DNA of 64,000 nt. Source: JAKACA01 sp052143575. GTDB taxonomy: Bacteria > Actinomycetota > Acidimicrobiia > Acidimicrobiales > Bog-793. The translations under genes and the position numbers were made by a program. The notes under the pieces are model-generated. The model saw only the letters and a program-made list of their open reading frames with translations, searched no databases and had not been told where the DNA came from. Numbering within the stretch: position 1 is the stretch's first letter; the number at the start of each line of letters is the position of its first letter. This document shows positions 10,377 to 17,765 of the stretch, piece after piece. The stretch is taken from contig JBKQSP010000125.1 in assembly GCA_052143575.1 (NCBI GenBank), forward strand, positions 17,242 to 81,241, written 5' to 3'.

Positions 10377-10721
10377 GTGTCAGACGCAGTGAAGATCGGG
10401 CTCGCCGGCGCCATCGTCGTCGCCGTAGGTCGCATGGCGGCCATGGGGCGGTTGCCCCGCAACGTCCTTGTCGGTATCCGCATCCCCTCGACGATGCGCA
10501 GCGACGAGGCGTGGCGGGCCGGCCACCTCGCAGCGGCTTCGGCGTTGACGGCTGCTGGCGCCGGTCCCGTTGTCGCCGCCGTCGCCGTGGCGGTGAAGCG
10601 CCCGGGCCAGCAAACTCAGACGCTTTTCTCCCGAGTCGCCACAGCGTGGCTCCTTGCCTGGGTCGGGGTGGCGATAGTGCAGGCGAGGCGAGCAGCGAGG
10701 GCGACAGAGACTCGTCCCTAG
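10377..10721 (+). CDS. SdpI-family small membrane protein
   Basis: This is a 114-residue hydrophobic protein with about three membrane helices (VKIGLAGAIVVAVGRMAAM, ALTAAGAGPVVAAVAVAV, ATAWLLAWVGVAIV). Between the first two lies NVLVGIRIPSTMRSDEAWRA, the conserved SdpI/YhfL signature seen before the last helices of that family. SdpI is an immunity and signal protein for the Bacillus SdpC toxin, but most homologues, including short ones such as this, have no known role. The GTG at 10377 is used; a GTG at 10392 is the alternative. The MaoC-like gene starts 17 bases after its stop, so they may share a transcript. Confidence 0.7.
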   Translation: MSDAVKIGLAGAIVVAVGRMAAMGRLPRNVLVGIRIPSTMRSDEAWRAGHLAAASALTAAGAGPVVAAVAVAVKRPGQQTQTLFSRVATAWLLAWVGVAIVQARRAARATETRP

Positions 10722-10738
10722 GCTGGTGTGCCTTGGAG

Positions 10739-11464
10739 ATGGACAGCTTCGTGCCGTGGTCGATCATCGCCCGGAACCTGCCCGAGCATGCACGTAACCC
10801 GATCCACACCGATGCGGGCGCCCAGGCGGCGGGTTTCGGGCGGGCGCTCGTCGCCGGCGTGACCTCCTATGCCTACTGCTGCCATCCCGTCATCGAACGA
10901 TTCGGGCTCGACTGGGTGGCTTCCGGCGAGGCGGAGGTCCGCTTCGTCTCCCCGGTCGCCGACGGGGACGAGCTGTTCTTCCGCGTCGCGGGACGGAGCG
11001 ACGGCGGTCTCGACGTCACGGCCACAAGTGCTCCCGGGGGTGCGCCCGCAGTGACGCTGTCGGCCTGGCGGGGCCATCGCACCAGCTTCCGACCGCAGAC
11101 AGGAGAAGCGCTCACGCCTGTCGCCGCCCGCCTTGAGGGTGAGTACGGCTCGGACTACGCCGCTCGCGCCGGGGACGCCCAACCGGACTGTGCGGTTGCG
11201 GGCGTCGTCCACCCGGCGGTCTGGCCGGCGCTGGCGAATTCCGTCTTTCACAGCCAGCTCGCCCGCGGTTCGTGGATTCATGTGCGCAGCGGCATCCGGC
11301 ACTTCGGCCTGGCCCCCGCCGGTGCCGAGGCCGAGGTGTCGACCGTCGTGGTGCGCCGCTTTCAACGCCGCGGTGAGCGAGCCGTTGCCGAGGTGATCAT
11401 CCGGGTCGACGGTGCGATCGTCGCCGTCCTCGAGCACGAAGCCATCGTCGACGTTGGCCACTAG
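10739..11464 (+). CDS. MaoC-like hot-dog dehydratase-family protein
   Basis: This 241-residue protein shows the hot-dog/MaoC pattern: an N-terminal half with IARNLPEHARNPIHTDAGAQ (the hydratase-type N-x-I-H-x-D), then GFGRALVAGVTSYAYC, followed by a strand-rich half (AEVRFVSPVADGDELFFRVAG) and a second half repeat with FHSQLARGSWIHVRSGI. Members hydrate enoyl-CoA or enoyl-ACP. The catalytic-looking Asp and His are in the N-terminal half. The ATG at 10739 is preceded by GGAG so close that translation may depend on coupling with the upstream SdpI-like gene. The substrate is unknown. Confidence 0.7.
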   Translation: MDSFVPWSIIARNLPEHARNPIHTDAGAQAAGFGRALVAGVTSYAYCCHPVIERFGLDWVASGEAEVRFVSPVADGDELFFRVAGRSDGGLDVTATSAPGGAPAVTLSAWRGHRTSFRPQTGEALTPVAARLEGEYGSDYAARAGDAQPDCAVAGVVHPAVWPALANSVFHSQLARGSWIHVRSGIRHFGLAPAGAEAEVSTVVVRRFQRRGERAVAEVIIRVDGAIVAVLEHEAIVDVGH

Positions 11465-11524
11465 GAATTGATCGAATCCTCCGCGCCGGCGTGAGCTGGG
11501 TCGGAGAACCGCCCGGCCGGTTCG

Positions 11525-12700
11525 CTACGAATGAGTTGCTTCGCCGCCGGGGTGCTCGGCGCCGGGAGAGCCGCCCATCATCTTCAGCATCGGCATGCCG
11601 CCGCTTCGCACGAATCGCACGAGGAGGCCGGTCGCAAGAAGCAGGAAGACGATGTTGAGAACGGTCGTGTAGTTCCACCGGATCGCCGCCTCGACGACCT
11701 TGGCATGACGCCCCCTCGGGGCGAGACCGAGTCCTCCGAACAGCAGCTCCACGAGGTAGCCCGCTGCCGCCATTGTCAGGTAGAAGGTGCCCAGGATGAA
11801 CAGCATCATGCGGGTGCCGTAGTACTTCCGGTAGATGACGAGGATCGGGAGAATGATCAGGTCGGCGAAGATGAAGGCCACGACGCCGCCGAAGCTGATG
11901 CCGCCGTTCCACAACACGCCTGCGAGGGGGACGTTGCCGATCGAGCAGACGAAGCTCAGCATGCTGACGAGCGGGCCGATCAGCGGTCCCCACAGCTTGG
12001 CAAGGGCCGGATGCCCGACGAGGAAGAGGTGCTGCCAGAAGCGGTTCGGCACCCATGCTGCGATGGCGCCCGCCATGAGCAGGCCGGCGACGACGTCGCG
12101 GATGACGGCCGCCCACTCCATGACGAAGATGTGCGACACCGCCGTGACGCCTCGAGGGGAGCGGAGTCGCTGCCACGTGCTGCCGCCGCCCGGGATGCTC
12201 ATGTCCATGGCAGCGTGGCCCTCCATCGACCCCGCCAGGCCCTTGTCGGATTGAGCCTTGGCGGAGCTGAGAAGGCGCCCGCGCAACAAGAGCCGGAAGG
12301 CAATGGCGAGCAGGACGATCATGAGCGGTCCGCCGACGAATTCAGCGAGCGTGAACTGCCATCCGATGAGGAGGGCCAAGATGATGCCGAGCTCCACGAC
12401 GAGGTTGGTGGAGGCAATCTCAAAGGCCATGGCGGCGGTGAAGCTGGCTCCCGTGCGAAAGAGCGCCCGCGCAAGGGCGACGGCGGCGTACGAGCACGAC
12501 GACGACGCCGTCCCGAGACCCGTGGCGATGGCCAACGTCCTCGGGCGATCGTCGCCGAGCAGTCGAACGACGGTGCTGCGACGGACGACGGCCTGCACGA
12601 GGGCCGACAGTCCGAAGCCGAGTATGAGCGCCCACAGGATCTCCCAGGTCATCGAGCCGCTGATGGCGAGGGCGTGACCCATGGCGTGCAGCCACCTCAT
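11525..12700 (-). CDS. Permease of the DUF318/ArsP-YraQ family
   Basis: This 391-residue polytopic protein has eight or more helices. Conserved elements are GTASSSCSYAAVALARALF near residue 63 and the related half-repeat VCSIGNVPLAGVLWNGGISF near residue 260; this two-half arrangement with a Cys in each half is typical of PF03773 permeases, among which ArsP exports organoarsenicals. The substrate is not certain. It lies 34 bases downstream of a CsoR-type regulator on the same strand and behind its operator, which suggests metal- or sulfur-stress-inducible efflux. The C-terminal tail contains the His-bearing end GGSPGAEHPGGEATHS. The ATG at 12700 has only a weak ribosome binding site. Confidence 0.8.
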   Translation of the reverse strand: MRWLHAMGHALAISGSMTWEILWALILGFGLSALVQAVVRRSTVVRLLGDDRPRTLAIATGLGTASSSCSYAAVALARALFRTGASFTAAMAFEIASTNLVVELGIILALLIGWQFTLAEFVGGPLMIVLLAIAFRLLLRGRLLSSAKAQSDKGLAGSMEGHAAMDMSIPGGGSTWQRLRSPRGVTAVSHIFVMEWAAVIRDVVAGLLMAGAIAAWVPNRFWQHLFLVGHPALAKLWGPLIGPLVSMLSFVCSIGNVPLAGVLWNGGISFGGVVAFIFADLIILPILVIYRKYYGTRMMLFILGTFYLTMAAAGYLVELLFGGLGLAPRGRHAKVVEAAIRWNYTTVLNIVFLLLATGLLVRFVRSGGMPMLKMMGGSPGAEHPGGEATHS

Positions 12701-12734
12701 GGAGCCCTGCCGGGGCGGGGTGGCCTCGAGGGGT

Positions 12735-13016
12735 TCATGAGCGCACCAACCTCTCGATGGCGTCGCGTGCCTCCCGCACCTTCGCGTCGGCCGTCGGGCC
12801 TCCCGTTCCGACGGCGTCCTGCACGCAGTGAGACACGTGCTCGCCGAGCAGTTCGAGGGCGACCGATTGCAGCGCCTTGCTGGCCGCCGAGATCTGCGTG
12901 AGGACGTCGATGCAGTAGGCGTCCTCGCCGACCATGCGTTGCAGTCCTCGGATCTGGCCTTCCACGCGCCGCAGCCGTTTCAACACGTCGTCCTTGTGGT
13001 CCGAGTAGCCGGCCAT
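12735..13016 (-). CDS. csoR: CsoR-family Cu(I)-sensing repressor
   Basis: This 93-residue all-helical regulator has the DUF156 start DVLKRLRRVEGQIRGLQRMV. The Cu(I) ligand set of CsoR is complete: C35 in AYCIDVLTQ, H60 and C64 in EHVSHC (H-x3-C), with the second-shell Tyr before C35 and a Glu in the last helix (REARDAIERL). This distinguishes it from RcnR, FrmR and CstR types. It binds DNA as a tetramer and releases it on Cu(I) binding. The ATG at 13016 is used; upstream residues are not conserved. It heads a two-gene unit with the DUF318 permease and has a classic operator 37 bases upstream. Confidence 0.9.
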   Translation of the reverse strand: MAGYSDHKDDVLKRLRRVEGQIRGLQRMVGEDAYCIDVLTQISAASKALQSVALELLGEHVSHCVQDAVGTGGPTADAKVREARDAIERLVRS

Positions 13017-13052
13017 GTCCTGTGCCTCCTCGCTCCTCCTCTTCGTCCCGCA

Positions 13053-13072
13053 GTATACCCCCCTAGGGTATT
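13053..13072. promoter_or_regulatory. CsoR operator
   Basis: The sequence GTATACCCCCCTAGGGTATT is a GC-tract inverted repeat (ATACCC...GGGTAT) of the type bound by CsoR proteins. It lies 37 bases upstream of csoR and 110 bases upstream of the divergent FG-GAP gene, so it is well placed for autoregulation of the csoR-permease unit. Confidence 0.85.
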
Positions 13073-13182
13073 GAGAGGAGCCGTCGACGGTGTGATTGCA
13101 GACCCCGCTGCCCGGCGCGAAGCTTCTCGATCTCGGCAAGCGTCTTGGCGAGCGGGCTGCAGCCCACGATCGGAGGCCTCAC

Positions 13183-14382
13183 ATGCGCATCTCCCGGCTG
13201 GCGGGCGCTTGCGCCCTTGTCGCCGCAGCAGCCATGGCCGTGCCGGCCCTGACCGCCACGACGTCGGCAGCCGCCGCCGGCCCTCGCACGACGCCGATCG
13301 GCAAGCAGCTGGCGGAGCTGAGGGGGAAGGACACCGTCGCCCGCGACGACTTCGGCTTCGCGGTGGCTCTTTCCGGTAGCACGGCCGTCGTCGGTGCGGT
13401 CAACCACGCCGGAGGCGAAGGCGGGGCGTACGTGTTCAGCGAGACGAAGGGCAAATGGCACCAGGTTGCCGAGCTGGAGGGTTCCGACACCGTTGCCGGT
13501 GACAGCTTCGGTTCCTCGGTCGCCGTCTCGGGAACGATCGCCGTCGTGGGGGCGCCGAACCACGACACCTACACCGGTTCGGCCTACGTGTTCAGCGAGA
13601 CGAAGGGCGCCTGGAAGCAGGTTGCCGAGTTGGAAGGCGCCGACTCGGCTCGCTTCGACGTATTCGGCTCCTCGGTGGCCGTCTCGGGCACGACCGTCGT
13701 CGTCGGTGCGGTCGGCCACAAAGGAGCGGCCGGCGGCGTGTACGTGTTCGGCGAGACGAAGGGCAAATGGCACCAGGTTGCCGAGCTGGAGGGCTCCGAC
13801 ACCGCCGTTCTGGACCACTTCGGCTTCTCGGTGGCCGTCTCGGGCACCACGGCCGTCGTCGGCGCCCCCGAGCATGCCAAGAACACGGGCCGGGCCTACG
13901 TGTTCAGCGAGACGAAGGGCGCCTGGAAGCAGGTTGCAGAGGTGAAAGGCTCAGACACCGGCCCGAGCGACTACTTCGGCTACTCGGTGGCGGTGTCGGG
14001 CACGATCGCCGTCGTGAGCTCCGACGACCACCGGCAGGGTGCCGGTCGCGCCTACGTGTTCAGCCAGCGCAAGGCCAGCTGGAAGCAGACGGCGGAGCTG
14101 AAGGGAGGCGACACCGTCTCTCCCGACCATTTCGGTTACTCGGTCGCCGTCTCGGGCACGACCGCTGTCGTGGGTGCGGAAAACCATGCCAAGGAGGCCG
14201 GGCGGGCGTACGTGTTCAGCGAGACGAAGGGCGCCTGGAAGCAGGTTGCCGAGCTGAAGGGTTCCGACACCGCCGCCGGCGACGTCTTCGGCGCATCGGT
14301 CGCTGTCTCGGGAGTCACGGCCCTCGTCGGAGCCTATGGCCACGGCGATCTGGCCGGTCGGGCCTATGTGTTCGAGGCCTGA
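13183..14382 (+). CDS. Secreted seven-bladed FG-GAP beta-propeller protein
   Basis: This is a 399-residue protein. Residues 1-33 form a Sec signal peptide (MRISRLAGACALVAAAAMA..., cleavage near TSAAAA). The rest is exactly seven repeats of 52 residues with the pattern DxFGxSVAVSGTTAVVGA-x2-H-x4-GRAYVFSETKG-x-WKQVAEL, i.e. FG-GAP/integrin-alpha-like blades, enough for one closed propeller and nothing else. The DNA repeats are 156 bp and partly near identical (for example TTCAGCGAGACGAAGGGC recurs), pointing to recent blade duplication or conversion. The ATG at 13183 follows GGAGG with six-base spacing. A role in surface binding is likely; the ligand is unknown. Confidence 0.9.
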   Translation: MRISRLAGACALVAAAAMAVPALTATTSAAAAGPRTTPIGKQLAELRGKDTVARDDFGFAVALSGSTAVVGAVNHAGGEGGAYVFSETKGKWHQVAELEGSDTVAGDSFGSSVAVSGTIAVVGAPNHDTYTGSAYVFSETKGAWKQVAELEGADSARFDVFGSSVAVSGTTVVVGAVGHKGAAGGVYVFGETKGKWHQVAELEGSDTAVLDHFGFSVAVSGTTAVVGAPEHAKNTGRAYVFSETKGAWKQVAEVKGSDTGPSDYFGYSVAVSGTIAVVSSDDHRQGAGRAYVFSQRKASWKQTAELKGGDTVSPDHFGYSVAVSGTTAVVGAENHAKEAGRAYVFSETKGAWKQVAELKGSDTAAGDVFGASVAVSGVTALVGAYGHGDLAGRAYVFEA

Positions 14383-14405
14383 GGCCCCGACCCCGGCGTC
14401 ATCGG

Positions 14406-16325
14406 TCAAGGGCTCGGTCCCACGGAGCCGGGAAGGCAATAGTAGACGGCGATGTCCAGGGCCGACGACGGCGGCCCCGCTCCCTTCCGGTCCCCAACGT
14501 CGAAGCAGTGATGGGCGATCCACACGAGCCGCGGGTCGGTTGTCGTCGGGGACTGCAGGACGAGGTGGAAGTCGTTGTCCTCGATCATCGACTGCAGCCT
14601 GGACAGCGACGGCTCCGGCACCGTCCCGGTGAAGCCTCCGATGGGAAGGACCTCGAGGCCGCTGTGGTAGATGAACGTCGCCGCCAGGACCGATGTCTGA
14701 ACGGCCATCAGGTAGGTGGCACCGTTGCGCGCCTCCTCCAGGGTCGGCAGCGTGGCGGCCGCCGCTGCAGGCGTCGCGATGAAGAACTGCCGGATGTAGT
14801 TCGTCACGACCGGTTGTTGGAACGGGGTGTCGAAGGGACCGAGCCGCTCTGCGACGACTGACGCCGTCGCAACGGTGGGAGCCATCCCGATGGCGACAAG
14901 GGCGGTCACGAACGCACCGAGGTGCAACGGTGTGCTCGCAGCCCTCCGGCCGGACAGCACGACCGAGCATGCGGCGAGCAACCCGAGGGAGATCACGGCC
15001 GGCTTCAACCACGCCGGCAGCCCGGTGGCGGAATCGGGCAGCACCCAGAGGGCATAGCCCACGGTGGCGAGCACGGCACCGGCCACCGTCAGGCGGGCTG
15101 GCAGCCCCCGTCTCTGCCGCCACGCCAGCACGACTCCCGTGGCGAGGAGGCCGCCGACGGCGGGCGTGAGGGCGGCCGTGTAGTACGGGTTGATCGTCGA
15201 GGTGAGGCTGAACACGACGAAGAAGGCCACGAGCCAACCTCCCCACAGCAGGAGGCTGGCGCGCAGCAGGTCGGTCCGAGGCTCCTTTCGGCGCGCCAGG
15301 AGGCCCGCCACGAGAACGACGAGCGACGCCGGGAGCAGCCATCCCGTGTCGAGGCCGAGGCTGCCCGTGAGCAAGCGGTTCCAGGCGGCGGGTGGCGACG
15401 TACCGTTGCCGATCTCGAGGCCGATCGACTTCGTGAGGATCTGGTCGGGCGACTGCTCATCGACCCGACCGAATCCGTTGTAGACGAATACCTGCCCGAA
15501 GATGGAGTTGTCGTGGCTTCCGTCGACATACGGCCGGTGCGTCGCCGGCGTCGCGCTCACTGCCGTCATCCAGCTCAGCGACACGACGATCGTCACGACA
15601 CCCAAAGCCCCCACACCGAGGCATCGACGCCTCCAGCTGCTCGGAGCGGCGACGACGTAGACGAGGGCAAGGGCGGGCAGCACGAGCCAGGCCTCGAGCA
15701 TCTTTGCCTGAAAAGCGAGGCCGACCCACACACCTGCCAGCAGCACGCTGCGAAAGCGGTCCTCGATGACGGCCGTCACCATCGAATCGGCAGCCAGCGC
15801 CACCAGCAGGATCATGAGGGTGTCGGAGATGTTGCCGCGGTTGAGGGTCGCCACCGCCGGCGACGCCACGAAGATGGCCGCCGCCACGATGCCGGCGACG
15901 GGTCCTGCCAGGCGCCTGAGGGCGTGGAAGCTCACGAGCACGGTGAGCACGCCCTCCACCGCCTGTGGGAGCACGAGGGCCCAGGCACGCACGCCGAACA
16001 ACCGGACGGAGAGAGCCTGCACCCAAAACGCCCCAGGGAGCTTGTCCAGCGTCACCGTCCCAGCCGGATCGAAGGAGGCGAAGAAGAAGTTGTGCCAGCT
16101 CATCGACATGCTGCGTACGGCGGCGGCGTAATAGATCTCGAGGTAGTTGCCGGCGCCTCGGGCGTAGACGAGGGCGGCAACGGCGGCGAGCGCCAACACT
16201 GCCGCCCGCGCCCAGGCCGGCTCGTCCCTCGGCAGCAGCCGGCGTCCCCAGCGGTGCTGCCCGCGCGCCACCGAGTCGTCAGCGAGGTCGGCCTCGGCGG
16301 CGACGGTGGATCGCTCCTCGGTCAC
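14406..16325 (-). CDS. GT39-family (PMT_2/YkcB-like) membrane glycosyltransferase
   Basis: This 639-residue polytopic protein has a cytoplasmic N-terminus of about 40 residues, then an extracytoplasmic first loop with YYAAAVRSMSMSWHNFFFAS and FDPAGTVTLDKLPGAFWVQ, where the Asp residues are the expected catalytic/metal site of dolichyl- or polyprenyl-phosphate-sugar-dependent transferases. There follow about ten helices, a motif SDTLMILLVALAADSM, and a soluble C-terminal domain. It would move a sugar from a polyprenyl phosphate donor to an envelope acceptor outside the membrane. It starts with GTG at 16325 overlapping the stop of the MarR gene by four bases, so the regulator and enzyme form an operon. 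Confidence 0.85.
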   Translation of the reverse strand: MTEERSTVAAEADLADDSVARGQHRWGRRLLPRDEPAWARAAVLALAAVAALVYARGAGNYLEIYYAAAVRSMSMSWHNFFFASFDPAGTVTLDKLPGAFWVQALSVRLFGVRAWALVLPQAVEGVLTVLVSFHALRRLAGPVAGIVAAAIFVASPAVATLNRGNISDTLMILLVALAADSMVTAVIEDRFRSVLLAGVWVGLAFQAKMLEAWLVLPALALVYVVAAPSSWRRRCLGVGALGVVTIVVSLSWMTAVSATPATHRPYVDGSHDNSIFGQVFVYNGFGRVDEQSPDQILTKSIGLEIGNGTSPPAAWNRLLTGSLGLDTGWLLPASLVVLVAGLLARRKEPRTDLLRASLLLWGGWLVAFFVVFSLTSTINPYYTAALTPAVGGLLATGVVLAWRQRRGLPARLTVAGAVLATVGYALWVLPDSATGLPAWLKPAVISLGLLAACSVVLSGRRAASTPLHLGAFVTALVAIGMAPTVATASVVAERLGPFDTPFQQPVVTNYIRQFFIATPAAAAATLPTLEEARNGATYLMAVQTSVLAATFIYHSGLEVLPIGGFTGTVPEPSLSRLQSMIEDNDFHLVLQSPTTTDPRLVWIAHHCFDVGDRKGAGPPSSALDIAVYYCLPGSVGPSP

Positions 16326-16807
16326 GAGGCGTCGCCTCCTCGGCCGCCCCCAAGGCCTGGGCGAAGGCCTCTCCCGATGGACACGAGCGCCCGAAGCGTG
16401 GCCCGAGTCGTTGCCAGCTCGTGGCTCTCGACGCGCCCTGCAACGAGTTGGTCAACGGTGGCGATGGCTTGGCGGGCCTCTTCGGTGGCGGCGCCCCCCC
16501 GCTCCGTCAACAGGAGGATCACCCGCCGGCGGTCCGCCGCATCCGATGTCCGGGTCACGTAGCCGCGTTGCACGAGGACGTCGGCGAGCCGGCCGACGGC
16601 CTGTTTCGACATCGCCAACCTCGCGGCGAGCTCCTGCACGCTCGAGCCGCCCCTCGTCAGGGCTCCGACGATCCGGTAGCCCGTCGGAGGGACATCTCCG
16701 AAGCCGGCGCCGGCGAGAGCTTCCTGAATGGCAACGAGGTACGTGCGCTGCGCCGCACTCATGAGGGTCGGCATCGAGACGTCGTCGCCGGGCACGGTTG
16801 CGCTCAC
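16322..16807 (-). CDS. MarR-family transcriptional regulator
   Basis: This 161-residue winged-helix regulator has PPTGYRIVGALTRGGSSVQEL, then AARLAMSKQAVGRLADVLV as the recognition helix region, and the wing RGYVTRTSDAADRRRVILLLTERG with its DxRxR. These are the defining MarR features. The GTG at 16807 is preferred over a TTG 36 bases further up: a TTGACT/TTATTC promoter with a 17-base spacer ends just before it, placing the transcript start at or next to the GTG, so the message is probably leaderless. It overlaps the GT39 gene by four bases and likely controls it and itself through the palindrome at 16838. Confidence 0.85.
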   Translation of the reverse strand: MSATVPGDDVSMPTLMSAAQRTYLVAIQEALAGAGFGDVPPTGYRIVGALTRGGSSVQELAARLAMSKQAVGRLADVLVQRGYVTRTSDAADRRRVILLLTERGGAATEEARQAIATVDQLVAGRVESHELATTRATLRALVSIGRGLRPGLGGGRGGDAS

Positions 16808-16854
16808 GCCGGCAGAATAAAGAACAACAGTATGTACAGTCAAGCTGCTTGACT
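16808..16854 (-). promoter_or_regulatory. MarR-GT39 promoter with overlapping palindromic operator
   Basis: On the minus strand TTGACT (16843-16838) and TTATTC (16820-16815) form -35 and -10 boxes with a 17-base spacer; the GTG start follows seven bases after the -10. The 17-bp perfect palindrome AGTCAAGCTGCTTGACT (16838-16854) covers the -35 box. This arrangement is typical of MarR autorepression. Confidence 0.7.
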
Positions 16855-16950
16855 ACGGGCCAAGCCGAACCCTCCACCTCGGCCGCCCGAGACAATGTGC
16901 CGTTTGCCTCTACTGCCTGCAGCCCCGTCATCCCAGGATGGGATTGGACG

Positions 16951-17020
16951 GCTCGGAGACTTGGGCAGCTCGGAGATTCGGGCCGCTCGGAGACTCGGGG
17001 CAGCCCGGAGACTCGGGACG
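16951..17020. repeat. Four degenerate 17-18-bp tandem repeats
   Basis: The unit GCTCGGAGACTCGGGC appears four times with small changes, beginning at 16951, 16968, 16985 and 17003. It lies between the divergent MarR promoter and the DUF2505 gene, ending 36 bases before its ATG. No coding character is seen in the 249-base gap 16808-17056 apart from this repeat and the MarR promoter. Confidence 0.75.
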
Positions 17021-17056
17021 GCAACCGCTCGCCCCGCAGGCAGCGGAGGTGGCGTG

Positions 17057-17587
17057 ATGGAACTCAATGGTTCGCACACCTACGACGCTTCGGTCGACGC
17101 AGTGCTGACCATGCTTGGCGACGCCGATGTCACCGTTGCCAAGTACGAGAGCATGCAGCACCGGGACGTGAAGGTTCTCGAATGTGAGAGGAAGGGCGGT
17201 TCTCTTCGAGTCGTCTCCTCGCGGGTTGTCGACGTCGACCTGCCCGGCTTTGCGAAGCGGGTTCTCAAGCCGACGAACACGATGCGCCAGAGCGACGAGT
17301 GGACGCGGGTCCACGACGACCTCTGGGAGGGCACCTTCGACGTCGAAGTGCAAGGTGCCCCCATTCACATCTCCGGCACGATGAAGCTGACTCCCCGCGG
17401 CGGCGAGACGATCCACGACGTCAAGCTCCGCGTCGACGTCAAGGTGCCGATCATCGGTGGTCGCATCGCGGACTGGGCAGGCAAGGGAGATGTCCGGCGC
17501 AGCCTGGACGGCGAGTTCAGTTTCAACGACGGCTGGCTTCGGGCGCACCCACGGCCGGCTCCCCGCAAGGCGTCCCGGCGCGCCTGA
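17057..17587 (+). CDS. DUF2505 START-like lipid-binding-fold protein
   Basis: This 176-residue protein begins MELNGSHTYDASVDAVLTML, has the central strands VVSSRVVDVDLPGFAKRVL and MRQSDEWTRVHDDLWEGTF, and closes with IIGGRIADWAGKGDVRRSLDGEF, the actinobacterial DUF2505 pattern related to polyketide cyclase/START folds that hold a hydrophobic ligand. The ATG at 17057 has GGAGG eight bases upstream. It precedes two WS/DGAT acyltransferase genes on the same strand by 178 bases, so a role in lipid handling is plausible but unproven. Confidence 0.8.
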   Translation: MELNGSHTYDASVDAVLTMLGDADVTVAKYESMQHRDVKVLECERKGGSLRVVSSRVVDVDLPGFAKRVLKPTNTMRQSDEWTRVHDDLWEGTFDVEVQGAPIHISGTMKLTPRGGETIHDVKLRVDVKVPIIGGRIADWAGKGDVRRSLDGEFSFNDGWLRAHPRPAPRKASRRA

Positions 17588-17765
17588 CGGGGGCTGCGCG
17601 GGCACCCCTGAGCGGGGGCATGACGCCGGCTCCAGACCCGGACGCCGCCTGTCGGCGCCGGCGGCGGTGAATTGTGACGTTCGCCTCTTCCCCAACCATC
17701 TGACCGAGCAGAGGCTGGCCTTACGCGCGCGGCGTCAGGCGGCGCGTTGGGCAACGGAGGCAGAC

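Noticed and set aside
13951..15342. Long minus-strand frame across the FG-GAP gene end and the GT39 gene
   Set aside because: Low-complexity Arg/Pro/Gly translation with no conserved motif; both real genes are well supported in other frames.
14922..16562. 546-codon plus-strand frame over the GT39 gene
   Set aside because: No domain pattern and His/Gly/Arg-rich; it lies entirely under the GT39 and MarR genes.
17588..17765. N-terminal extension of WS/DGAT 1 to 17457
   Set aside because: The extension is the antisense-like continuation of the DUF2505 region; GGAGG five bases before the ATG at 17766 fixes the start.
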